Counted from the first letter of the stretch, positions 1 to 6,410 are shown. The stretch: DNA of 6,410 nt from Deltaproteobacteria bacterium (GCA_024277475.1 JAJRVC010000698.1:1-6410); one strand, 5' to 3'. The notes: generated from the sequence alone by a model not told the origin. Program-made: numbers and translations.

Positions 1-93
1 AGCAAAAATCGAACCTGTTGAAACACCGATTATGCCTATTATTAAAACCACATAGGGATTTAACGCGGGGGTGGAGTTTTTTTTAACGCCCAT
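1..93 (-). CDS. DMT/EamA-family transporter, N-terminal fragment
   Basis: The minus strand opens with ATG at 93-91 and stays open for 31 codons to the window edge, so only the N-terminus is visible. The peptide has a short polar basic leader (MGVKKNSTPALNP) followed by a hydrophobic stretch (YVVLIIGIIGVSTGSIFA), which would be the first transmembrane helix. The pattern Asn-Pro-Tyr, then a hydrophobic run ending in Ser-Thr-Gly-Ser-Ile-Phe, is what I expect at the start of EamA-type drug/metabolite transporters. These are ten-helix inner-membrane exporters of small metabolites; the substrate cannot be told here. An in-frame TAA three codons upstream limits the start to this ATG or a TTG two codons before it. 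No good Shine-Dalgarno sequence is visible. The gene follows the amidase after 324 bases on the same strand, so co-transcription is uncertain. Family assignment rests on 31 residues only. Confidence 0.72.
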   Translation of the reverse strand, partial: MGVKKNSTPALNPYVVLIIGIIGVSTGSIFA

Positions 94-417
94 AAGCAAT
101 TAGGCTCGATGTCAGTTGTCTTTTGGCGGCAGTGAACAGGTTTCAAGTTTAAACTCCCGAATGCCTCTGTCCTGACACCTCATGTGAAACCACACAGTGT
201 CGGAACAGCGAACCGCAGAATATCGAATATCGAACCGCAGAATCATGAAGGATGGAATCGCTGCGCTCTGTCTTTTGATGAAATAAAAATCGATCGTTCG
301 ACCCCGAGGCTCTCGACGGGTAGAATTCCTTCCTTCAACATTCGATATTCATTATTCGATATTCTCTTTTTGATAACTTCCGCTGGGTCAAACACCTGAA
401 AAGAGGAATAAATGGTA
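94..417. other. Non-coding gap between amidase and transporter genes
   Basis: This 324-base stretch holds no gene I can support. Short open frames cross it on both strands (for example 184-399 on plus and 425-243 on minus), but they follow the repeat structure described at 209-364 and show no domain or ribosome binding site. The part nearest the transporter (94-208) contains a perfect 10-base palindrome, AGTTTAAACT, at 146-155. I saw no clear sigma-70 promoter for the transporter and no GC-rich hairpin with a T-run that would end the amidase transcript. Confidence 0.7.
209..364. repeat. Imperfect inverted repeat with GAATATCGAAT units
   Basis: The 11-mer GAATATCGAAT occurs at 218-228, overlapped by a ten-base partial copy at 225-234. 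Its reverse complement ATTCGATATTC occurs twice, at 340-350 and 354-364. Further in, 242-258 and 325-341 pair with 14 of 17 matches in reverse complement, giving arms of about 40 bases around a loop of about 66 bases. A 13-base direct repeat, CGAACCGCAGAAT, lies at 209-221 and 231-243. Together this resembles a dispersed, palindrome-rich intergenic element of the kind common in Desulfobacterota genomes; that comparison is from memory. It has no transposase and no recognisable insertion-sequence ends. In RNA from either strand it could fold into a long imperfect hairpin just after the amidase gene. Confidence 0.65.
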
Positions 418-2469
418 TCACCCATTATTTGCTAAAACCGGCAGGAGCTTTAGATAAGCAGTCGGAGTAGTTTCCTTGATATATTGTTTGATCCCCAAAA
501 CAATGGCTTCGCATAATCGTTCCTGGTATTTGGGATTGATCAATCTTTTGCACTCTCTTGGATTGCTGATAAAGGAAGTCTCGATCAGTATGGCGGGCAT
601 TTGGGCGCCGAGAAGCACATAGAACGGCGCCTGCTTGACGCCTTTGTCATTAATACGGCTGTAGCGTTGGCGTTTCAAATGATTGACTATGGATCCCTGA
701 ACATAACCGGCCAGCCGGCTGGATTCATTGATTTTAGCATTTTGCATCAGGTCATACAGTATGTTTTGCAGATCACTGATATTCTTGGTGGATGTGGCAT
801 TCTCGAAGGCCGCCACCCGGATGGCTTCATCATCCGTGGCCAGGTTCAGAAAATATGTTTCGATGCCAAAGGCCCTGCGGTTCCTGTGCGAATTGGTATG
901 AATGGAAATAAATAAATCAGCATTTTTTGTATTGGCAATCGCCGTGCGCTCTTCCAGGGTCAAGAATCGATCACTATTGCGGGTCAAAAAAACCTGGCAT
1001 TTCAATTCTCTCCGAATTTTTTTGGCCAGTCTCCGGGCAATTTGAAGCACGACATCTTTTTCATGTATGCCTTTCAAAAATCCGGGAGCACCATAATCAC
1101 GACCGCCATGCCCGGGATCAATAATGATCCGGCTGATCCCGAGGGCAAGCTGCTTTGCCAGCGCACTAGTGGGAAGCTTGCTACTTTTTTTCAATGCCGC
1201 ATAAGGTTTTTGTTGTGTCGGCTTTTTCTCGGCGACAGCGCCCCAAACATCAATGACAATTCGAAATGGATCCTTTAACGAAAAAATTTTATAGGTTTTA
1301 AAGGATTTGATATCAACCACCACCCTGACGGCGTCATTGGTGTATTGTCCGGCACGAGCATCCATCAGCAAATCGTCATTAATCGGGATTCTTTTTTTTA
1401 GATTCTTTCCCAACCGGCTTTCTTTCAGGTCAACGTAGAGGCGCTGGGGTTTGTTGATGGAAGGGTCTTTTTTTAAGAGGTGGTGATTATAAGATGTTTC
1501 CCGGCTGGCATCGATGACGATACGCGTGTAATTCGGATTTGACCAGAATCGCAAATCATCAACGGTTCCCAGACCGCCTTTGTAAAAATTATCTTTTGGG
1601 GACTGGAGGTGTTTATCAGTTGATCCTGGTTTCACCCGGACAGAGATCATCTTCGCGATAGTATCGTTTCCTTTGGTCGCTTTCTTTTTGATCCAATGGG
1701 GCATCGTGTCGATGAGCAACGATGCTTTTACTTTATAGCGGCTTTCCGGAAACTGATTGATGATCTGCACATAACGATCATACCCGGCTTGCAGATCAGA
1801 TTTTCGATTTGAGTATTTATAAAGATCGGCATACAATTTACCGGTCATAAACAGACTGGCGGCGGCACGCATACCCTTGGAATTTTTGCGATAAACAGAA
1901 TGAAATTTATCAATACACCGCAACCAGTTGTCGCGGTATTTCATTTTGCGGGAGTTTTGACGCAGACTGTTATAACAGGATTCGGCCTTAAGATATTCAT
2001 TCTCTGCCTTGTCTCCGGAGTCTCTGGTAGATTTTGCCCCGGCAGTGTTATTTGTCAGCATCACGGTCGATGATAAATTTTGAACCCCAGCGGCGGCTTT
2101 GTCCCGATAACGGCTTTCTGGAAATTGTCTGACGATACGTTCGAAGATCTCACGGGCTTTCTGATAATCCGACTTTATACCGGATCGTTTCGCCAGTTCC
2201 CGGTAAAGCGTTGCAGACTTATAGAGTCCGGCTGCCGCCCAAGGTCCGGAAGGATCCAGACGCTGAACCCGCTGAAACTTATCGATGCAACGCAGCCAGT
2301 TGTGACGATATTTCATTTTAGGAGGAGAATGACGCAGTTGTTTGTAACAGACTTCAGCCTGACTATACATCTGCCTGGGTGTAAATGCCTGGGCAGACTC
2401 ACTCCAGAGAAGACTGGCATGGATACACAACAGCAGGATGAGCGTTAAGTTGATTGTTTTTTGAAGCAT
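418..2469 (-). CDS. Exported N-acetylmuramoyl-L-alanine amidase (TPR-like repeats, AMIN, Amidase_3)
   Basis: A 683-residue zinc amidase predicted to cleave the bond between MurNAc and L-Ala of peptidoglycan in the periplasm, as AmiA/B/C do in daughter-cell separation. The chosen ATG (2469) begins a good signal peptide: basic MLQK, a hydrophobic core, and a likely cut after Ala-Gln-Ala (residue 28). An in-frame TTG at 2511 would add 14 residues and spoil that signal. Residues 34-132 and 158-256 are two ungapped copies of a TPR-like domain, each carrying KMKYRxNWLRCIDKF and ending FPESRY. An AMIN domain (about 303-410) should direct the enzyme to the envelope. Amidase_3 covers about 445-667, with zinc ligands His454 (DPGHGG), Glu470 and His524 (ISIHTNS) and catalytic Glu630 (ILIETSF). 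All key residues are present. E. coli AmiC is about 417 residues; the extra length is the repeats and a linker. No clear Shine-Dalgarno sequence was seen. The enzyme class is secure; the cellular role is inferred. Confidence 0.94.
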   Translation of the reverse strand: MLQKTINLTLILLLCIHASLLWSESAQAFTPRQMYSQAEVCYKQLRHSPPKMKYRHNWLRCIDKFQRVQRLDPSGPWAAAGLYKSATLYRELAKRSGIKSDYQKAREIFERIVRQFPESRYRDKAAAGVQNLSSTVMLTNNTAGAKSTRDSGDKAENEYLKAESCYNSLRQNSRKMKYRDNWLRCIDKFHSVYRKNSKGMRAAASLFMTGKLYADLYKYSNRKSDLQAGYDRYVQIINQFPESRYKVKASLLIDTMPHWIKKKATKGNDTIAKMISVRVKPGSTDKHLQSPKDNFYKGGLGTVDDLRFWSNPNYTRIVIDASRETSYNHHLLKKDPSINKPQRLYVDLKESRLGKNLKKRIPINDDLLMDARAGQYTNDAVRVVVDIKSFKTYKIFSLKDPFRIVIDVWGAVAEKKPTQQKPYAALKKSSKLPTSALAKQLALGISRIIIDPGHGGRDYGAPGFLKGIHEKDVVLQIARRLAKKIRRELKCQVFLTRNSDRFLTLEERTAIANTKNADLFISIHTNSHRNRRAFGIETYFLNLATDDEAIRVAAFENATSTKNISDLQNILYDLMQNAKINESSRLAGYVQGSIVNHLKRQRYSRINDKGVKQAPFYVLLGAQMPAILIETSFISNPRECKRLINPKYQERLCEAIVLGIKQYIKETTPTAYLKLLPVLANNG

Positions 2470-2490
2470 ATTCAAGGTTGATGTGGCCGC

Positions 2491-2520
2491 AAAAAGGCAC
2501 AAAAAACACAAAAATAAAAT
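2491..2520 (-). repeat. G/T-rich leader, possible dispersed repeat, upstream of amidase
   Basis: On the minus strand this is a run of T tracts broken by GTG and GTGCC (TTTTTGTGTTTTTTGTGCC and flanks), immediately before the amidase start. Similar T/G-rich strings recur between genes in deltaproteobacterial genomes in my general knowledge; I could not check this here. Translated in the amidase frame it gives Cys/Phe/Leu-rich residues that do not belong to the signal peptide, which supports leaving it outside the gene. Confidence 0.4.
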
Positions 2521-2527
2521 TTAACAC

Positions 2528-2556
2528 TTAATAATTTCAATGGGCTATAATATCAA
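2528..2556 (-). promoter_or_regulatory. Candidate sigma-70 promoter for the amidase gene
   Basis: Reading the minus strand, TTGATA (2556-2551) is followed after 17 bases by TATTAA (2533-2528). This is five of six and four of six matches to the -35 and -10 consensus. Transcription would start near 2521, leaving a leader of about 50 bases. An alternative -10 (TATTAT, 2552-2547) lacks a -35 at proper spacing, and a perfect TTGACA (2590-2585) lacks a -10 at 17 bases. The inverted pair AAAGTC/GACTTT (2576-2571 and 2560-2555) lies just upstream and overlaps the -35 by two bases. The region is AT-rich, so chance matches are likely. Confidence 0.3.
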
Positions 2557-2595
2557 AGTCGAGAATTTTGACTTTTTAGGAAATTGTCAAGATTG

Positions 2596-2623
2596 AGCGG
2601 TTCAGCGTTCACGGTTCCCGGTT
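2596..2623. repeat. Four degenerate heptamers in the mutS-amidase gap
   Basis: On the plus strand four adjoining 7-base units read AGCGGTT, CAGCGTT, CACGGTT and CCCGGTT, sharing the pattern nnCGGTT or close to it. Read from the minus strand they form an AACCGTGAACGCTGAACC-like string. Such heptad strings are familiar as intergenic filler in this kind of genome, though I state that from memory. There is no evidence of a function. The tract lies 48-75 bases beyond the mutS stop codon. Confidence 0.5.
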
Positions 2624-2670
2624 AAAATGCCGTAGCTGGTCTCTAACGATAGTATTACGCGTCAATCGGG

Positions 2671-5298
2671 TCAATTTCCATGTTTCAATTTCTCCTGTAA
2701 TTCATTTAAAAAATTCAACGCTTCAAGCGGAGTCATTCTTGATATATCGGCTTTGCTCAGTTTATCAAGAACCGGGTGGTTCTGGGGTTTACGAAAAAGA
2801 TCAAGCTGTACCGGACCTCGGCTAACGTCCTTCTCATCTCGGATCAAACAAGGTGATCCGATAGAATCGTATTCTCCCTGTTCGATATTGTAAAGGATCT
2901 TTTTCGCACGCCCGATCACCGCAAACGGGATCCCGGCAAGCCGGGCCACCTGAATACCGTAGCTACGGTTGGTACCGCCTTCCACCAGTTTTCTTAAAAA
3001 GATAATTTCATCATTCCACTCTTTGACCACAATATTGAAGTTTTTTACCCTCGGTTTTGTCTGAGCAAGTTCCGTTAGTTCGTGGTAATGAGTCGCAAAA
3101 AGAGTTTTAACCCCCTGGTCGTTTAAATCGTGCAGATACTCCGCCACCGCCCAGGCAATGCTCAGGCCGTCAAAAGTGCTGGTCCCGCGACCGATCTCGT
3201 CCATGATGATCAGACTTTTTTCAGTGGCATTGTTGAGAATGTTGGCCGTCTCTTCCATCTCGACCATAAAAGTGCTTTGCCCGTGAGAAAGATTGTCCAG
3301 GGCACCGACACGGGTAAAAATCCTGTCGGTGATACTGATCGAAGCCTTGGCGGCAGGAACAAATGATCCCATTTGAGCCATGATGACCACCAGCGCTACC
3401 TGCCGCAACACGGTTGATTTCCCGGCCATGTTGGGACCCGTTATAATTAATATCTGATTGTCCTGATCATCCAGTTTTATGGTATTGGGGACAAACCGTT
3501 CGCCGGTTATCATCTTTTCCACCACCGGATGGCGGCCATCTTCAATGTAGATGCAACCGTCGGTGCTCATTTCCGGTCGCTGAAAGTCATTATTATCAGC
3601 GATTTCGGCCAGATTCATCAGGCTGTCGATCCGGGCTAAAAACCGGGCCGCCGTCTGGATGTGCTGGTTGTTGTTAACGACCTCGTCGCGAATCTCACTA
3701 AATATCCGGTATTCAAGGGCAGCCCGCTGTTCTTCCGCTCCGAGCACTTTTATCTCAAATGATTTAAGATCTTCGGTGATATAGCGCTCGGAGTTGACGA
3801 GAGTCTGCTTTCGAACATAGTGGGCGGGAACGGAAGACGAACGGCTTTTAGAGACTTCCAGATAATATCCGAAAACTTTGTTGAATCGGACCTTAAGGGT
3901 GCTGATGCCTGTGGCTTGCCTTTCGCGGCTCTCCAGCCGGGCCAGCCAGCCTTTGCCATCACGGCTGATCTGAACAAGCTCGTCCAGTTCTTTCTGATAT
4001 CCTATTTTAATGATTCCGCCTTCGTTAATTGTCGGCGGTGCATCCTCGCGAATCGATCGCTCAATAAGTTCGGCCAGGCTTTGGAGTGAGTCAAGATTGT
4101 CTATCGGACGAAACAGCGCAGTTTTTAATTCTGCCAACAACGACCACAGGCCCGGAAGCATTTCCAATGAACGCTTCAGCGCTACCAGGTCCCTTGCATT
4201 CGCCTGTCCCATCACAATTTTACTTCCGATCCGTTCGATGTCATAAACCGATTTCAGTTTTTCGCGAATGCTCCGGCGTATCTGAATATTTTCTTTGGCT
4301 TCATAAACCGCATCATGGCGCAAACAGATTGCATCGGGGTCAACCAGAGGATAACGCAGCCAGTTCGCCAGTAAGCGCGCGCCCATGGCAGTGACGGTAC
4401 GGTCGATGATGCTCAGCAGCGTTGCCTTGCGGGTACCTGTGCGAATATTTTTAAACAATTCAAGATTCTGCCGACTCAAGTCGTCGACCAGAAGGTATTT
4501 GTCCAGCCAATAGGTTTCGATTCGAGTTAGATGTTCTATCCTTTGTTTTTGGGTTTCGCGAACATAAAAGACCACCGCACCGGCAGCACAGACAGCCGCT
4601 TTCATATTCTCACAGCCAAATCCCTCAAGTGTAACGGTTTTGAATTGAGCGGTGAGGTGCTCATATCCCTTTTTGTGTTCAAACGCCTTGTCATTCAGAT
4701 AAGAAATGGATACCTCTGACAAAACCTTTTCTATTGTAGAAAAAAACGGGTCGTTCTTCGAAGACTCTGATAGAAGGGCCTCGCTCGGCGCAACCCGACG
4801 AATTTCTTCAATGACCGAAGCAAAATCCTTTGATTCAGCCACCCGGAAGGTTCCGGTGGAAATATCCAGATAGGCAATACCGATAAAATCATCTTTGCAG
4901 GCAACAGCGAGAACATAATTGTTGGCTCTCTCATCCAACAATTCATTTTCTATAATCATGCCGGGCGTGATTACCCGGACGACATCACGTTTAACAAGGC
5001 CTTTGGCCTTGGCCGGATCTTCAACCTGGTCACAAACGGCAACTTTGTATCCCCGGCGGATCAATTTAGCAATATAACCCGGAGCAGCCCGATGGGGAAA
5101 TCCGCACATGGGAACTGGAGATTCGTCATTTTTATTGCGTGATGTCAGCGTGATCTCAAGAATGCGCGATGCCACATGGGCATCTTCAAAAAACATTTCA
5201 TAGAAATCGCCCATTCGATAGAACAGTATCGCATCCGGATACTGCTCCTTAATGGACAGGTACTGCTTTATCATCGGAGTGGATTTAGGTGGGCTCAT
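2671..5298 (-). CDS. mutS: DNA mismatch repair ATPase MutS
   Basis: A complete 875-residue MutS, close to the 853 of E. coli, that binds base mismatches and small loops and recruits MutL. The N-terminal mismatch-reading motif is intact: Gly-Asp-Phe-Tyr-Glu with Phe32 and Glu34. The connector covers roughly 125-250, and the core and lever helices about 265-570 with the clamp inserted near 430-520. The ABC-type ATPase has its Walker A GPNMAGKST at 621-629, signature-like STFMVEMEE at 675-683, Walker B LIIMDE at 696-701 followed by GRGTS, and the switch His737 in FATHYHEL. A QLDLF pentapeptide at 831-835 fits a beta-clamp binding site, followed by the usual C-terminal helix with TPLEALNFLNEL. 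The ATG is kept because the Thr-Pro-Met just downstream aligns with the E. coli N-terminus. No strong Shine-Dalgarno sequence is visible upstream. mutL is not in the window. Identification is certain; function is predicted intact. Confidence 0.99.
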   Translation of the reverse strand: MSPPKSTPMIKQYLSIKEQYPDAILFYRMGDFYEMFFEDAHVASRILEITLTSRNKNDESPVPMCGFPHRAAPGYIAKLIRRGYKVAVCDQVEDPAKAKGLVKRDVVRVITPGMIIENELLDERANNYVLAVACKDDFIGIAYLDISTGTFRVAESKDFASVIEEIRRVAPSEALLSESSKNDPFFSTIEKVLSEVSISYLNDKAFEHKKGYEHLTAQFKTVTLEGFGCENMKAAVCAAGAVVFYVRETQKQRIEHLTRIETYWLDKYLLVDDLSRQNLELFKNIRTGTRKATLLSIIDRTVTAMGARLLANWLRYPLVDPDAICLRHDAVYEAKENIQIRRSIREKLKSVYDIERIGSKIVMGQANARDLVALKRSLEMLPGLWSLLAELKTALFRPIDNLDSLQSLAELIERSIREDAPPTINEGGIIKIGYQKELDELVQISRDGKGWLARLESRERQATGISTLKVRFNKVFGYYLEVSKSRSSSVPAHYVRKQTLVNSERYITEDLKSFEIKVLGAEEQRAALEYRIFSEIRDEVVNNNQHIQTAARFLARIDSLMNLAEIADNNDFQRPEMSTDGCIYIEDGRHPVVEKMITGERFVPNTIKLDDQDNQILIITGPNMAGKSTVLRQVALVVIMAQMGSFVPAAKASISITDRIFTRVGALDNLSHGQSTFMVEMEETANILNNATEKSLIIMDEIGRGTSTFDGLSIAWAVAEYLHDLNDQGVKTLFATHYHELTELAQTKPRVKNFNIVVKEWNDEIIFLRKLVEGGTNRSYGIQVARLAGIPFAVIGRAKKILYNIEQGEYDSIGSPCLIRDEKDVSRGPVQLDLFRKPQNHPVLDKLSKADISRMTPLEALNFLNELQEKLKHGN

Positions 5299-5407
5299 GA
5301 ATCAATTGAGGAACTAAAGACAGAACATCAAGGCTTCGCACCAATTGGAATTATGGAATGATTGCATTCTAATTTAAATTAATTTTTCAATGTCTGTGGT
5401 ATTATGA
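5299..5407. other. AT-rich gap upstream of mutS
   Basis: The 109 bases between the LapA-domain gene and mutS are AT-rich, especially 5366-5390. On the minus strand a TAGAAT (5371-5366) resembles a -10 box, but the best -35 matches stand 13 (TTGAAA) or 19 (CAGACA) bases away, so a promoter is only a weak possibility. A short hairpin (GAATG, 4-base loop, CATTC; 5369-5356) has no following T-run and is not a convincing terminator. Whether mutS is co-transcribed with the upstream pair is open. Confidence 0.4.
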
Positions 5408-5905
5408 TTATTTTTTACTCGATTTATCTTTCGAATCCTTAGCGGAGTTTGCTTCTTGTTTATCAATAGAAGACTTGCCAGGCTGGTCGGCGGGATTTTT
5501 GACCAGGCTGTCACCGGTGAGCTCTATAATTGCGTCGCTATCGGTTTTGGTTTCTGCTGCCTGCCCTACCGCTGGTGTGTCCAGTCCTTTTAAAGTGTTA
5601 AGTTCGTTCTTTAAATTGGCGATTTCCTCTTGGTGGGACGAAATGGCAACATTGAGCTTTTTGGTTATGCGTCTGGCCTTGAATCGGGCTGAAAAGTTAA
5701 AAAGATAGGCAATGACAACACCGGCTAAAAAGAAAAAAACAAAAACAACTGCAATGGGCATGTTGGCCGGTGTATGCAACTCATCAATGACACCAAGGTT
5801 GAGCCGGAGGGGATGGTTGGTCATAAAAAAGGTCTGATTCTGAAAAATCACCAATGCCATGAGTCCGAAAATAATAGCCCAGATAATCAGAGTTGCTTTC
5901 TTCAT
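5408..5905 (-). CDS. LapA-domain (DUF1049) inner-membrane protein
   Basis: A 165-residue small membrane protein. Residues 5-21 and 50-68 are strongly hydrophobic helices separated by a polar loop. The first helix ends in Phe-Gln-Asn (21-23), a hallmark of the LapA/DUF1049 family, and the second is followed by a basic stretch (ARFKARRITKKL, 73-84) expected on the cytoplasmic face. Residues about 85-107 (QEEIANLKNELNTLK) form a likely coiled coil. The last 55 or so residues are Lys/Ser/Asp-rich and probably disordered. In E. coli, LapA works with LapB (YciM) in regulating LpxC and lipopolysaccharide synthesis; LapB is not visible here, so that role is only an analogy. The start overlaps the stop of the HIT gene by 4 bases (ATGA) and has a good Shine-Dalgarno sequence, so the two are probably translated together. 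Confidence 0.85.
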   Translation of the reverse strand: MKKATLIIWAIIFGLMALVIFQNQTFFMTNHPLRLNLGVIDELHTPANMPIAVVFVFFFLAGVVIAYLFNFSARFKARRITKKLNVAISSHQEEIANLKNELNTLKGLDTPAVGQAAETKTDSDAIIELTGDSLVKNPADQPGKSSIDKQEANSAKDSKDKSSKK

Positions 5906-6408
5906 GAAATTTCTCCATTAATTTTGTTGGTTAAATCCAGCTTGTTGAAATAGGGTTTTAAATTATCATAGGTTGCCCTGATGTGTTCGGGAATAACCCT
6001 TACATCTGCAAAAACAGTCAGCGCATTCGTATCGCCGAACCACCTGGGAACGACGTGAAAGTGCAGATGCTCTTCAACACCTGCTCCCGCTACTTTCCCC
6101 AAATTAAGCCCCACATTGAATCCATCGGGTTTCATGACCTGCTTTAAAATCTGTACCGATCGATCCACCACGGTCAGCAGTTCACCCAGTTCTGATTTGC
6201 TGAGTTGATCCAAACCGGATATGTGCCGGACGGGTGCAACCAATAGATGACCGTTGATATAGGGGAATTTATTCATCATCACCAGGATATCTTCGCTCTT
6301 TAAGAGCGTCAGGTCATCGTTATTCGATAAGCCATCGCAAAATATGCAAGTATCTTCTTTTTCAGACAGTATGTACTCCATACGCCATGGAGCCCACATT
6401 GTTTTCAC
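5902..6408 (-). CDS. HIT-family (histidine triad) nucleotide-binding protein
   Basis: A 168-residue cytoplasmic protein of the histidine triad superfamily, which acts on nucleotide phosphoesters such as dinucleoside polyphosphates. It opens with a WAPWRMEYI stretch and a CxxC pair (Cys21, Cys24), both typical of the Ap4A-phosphorylase-like HIT branch, where the cysteines bind zinc. The triad HLHFHVV (His114, His116, His118) is followed by PRWFGDTN, also typical. GHLLVAPVRH (53-62) matches the family's conserved strand and histidine. Family length and C-terminus look normal. The start is uncertain because the window ends two bases upstream: GTG at 6408 fits homologues beginning near MKxLWAPWR, ATG at 6399 is an alternative, and a start beyond the edge cannot be excluded. 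The exact substrate (Ap4A, adenosine 5'-phosphosulfate or another nucleotide) cannot be read from sequence. Confidence 0.92.
   Translation of the reverse strand: MKTMWAPWRMEYILSEKEDTCIFCDGLSNNDDLTLLKSEDILVMMNKFPYINGHLLVAPVRHISGLDQLSKSELGELLTVVDRSVQILKQVMKPDGFNVGLNLGKVAGAGVEEHLHFHVVPRWFGDTNALTVFADVRVIPEHIRATYDNLKPYFNKLDLTNKINGEIS
5912..5916 (-). promoter_or_regulatory. Shine-Dalgarno of the LapA-domain gene
   Basis: GGAGA on the minus strand ends 6 bases before the ATG at 5905-5903. It lies within the last codons of the HIT gene, whose TGA overlaps this ATG. This supports both the chosen start and translational coupling. It is the only clear ribosome binding site in the window; mutS and the amidase lack one. 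Confidence 0.8.
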
Positions 6409-6410
6409 GA

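Noticed and set aside
146..155. Perfect palindrome AGTTTAAACT as an operator
   Set aside because: A single 10-base AT-rich palindrome is expected by chance and is not placed against any recognisable promoter.
184..399. Plus-strand open frame of 71 codons in the left gap
   Set aside because: It is the opposite-strand reading of the same repeat, with no start signal and repeat-derived residues.
243..425. Minus-strand open frame of 60 codons, starting inside the amidase 3' end and running through the inverted repeat
   Set aside because: It overlaps the amidase stop, has no ribosome binding site or domain, and its sequence simply translates the repeat units (ISNNEYR-type residues).
601..1278. 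Plus-strand open frames (601-915, 927-1124, 1042-1278)
   Set aside because: They lie antisense to the amidase catalytic and AMIN domains, which are clearly coding on the minus strand.
2424..2427. Cysteine in the amidase signal region as a possible lipoprotein site
   Set aside because: Cys15 follows Leu-Leu-Leu; a lipobox needs Gly, Ala or Ser just before the Cys, and a standard signal peptidase I site (Ala-Gln-Ala) follows.
3750..4394. Open frames on both strands within mutS (3750-3977 minus; 3820-4089, 4010-4246, 4086-4394 plus)
   Set aside because: All are out-of-frame shadows of the well-conserved mutS coding sequence.
5356..5369. Small hairpin upstream of mutS as a terminator
   Set aside because: The stem is only 5 bases with no T-run after it on the transcribed strand.

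Overview
The window carries five protein-coding genes, all read from the minus strand, with short intergenic gaps and no RNA genes, CRISPR arrays or transposase genes that I can see. Base composition is moderate and slightly AT-rich by eye. The protein families, their order, and the dispersed intergenic repeats suggest a Gram-negative bacterium, most likely a sulfate-reducing type Desulfobacterota (former Deltaproteobacteria, Desulfobacterales-like). This placement comes from general familiarity, not from a search.

In transcription order, from high to low coordinates, the layout is as follows. A HIT-family nucleotide-binding protein (6408-5902) begins at or near the right edge. It overlaps by 4 bases a small LapA-domain inner-membrane protein (5905-5408). 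After a 109-base AT-rich gap comes a full-length mismatch-repair ATPase, mutS (5298-2671). A 201-base gap, counted to the chosen start, follows; it holds a degenerate heptamer repeat, a possible promoter and a G/T-rich leader. Next is an exported cell-wall amidase (2469-418) with a duplicated TPR-like N-terminal domain, an AMIN domain and an Amidase_3 domain. A 324-base non-coding gap contains an imperfect inverted repeat built on an 11-base unit. The last gene is a DMT/EamA-type transporter, of which only the first 31 codons (93-1) lie in the window.

The HIT and LapA genes are almost certainly co-transcribed and translationally coupled. MutS and the amidase may be read from the same or from separate transcripts, because the gaps are long enough for their own promoters. 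The genes serve different housekeeping tasks: nucleotide metabolism, envelope, DNA repair and peptidoglycan remodelling. I find no evidence of a novel multi-gene system. The points most worth a second look are the duplicated, cysteine-paired N-terminal domain of the amidase and the repeat-rich gaps on either side of that gene.
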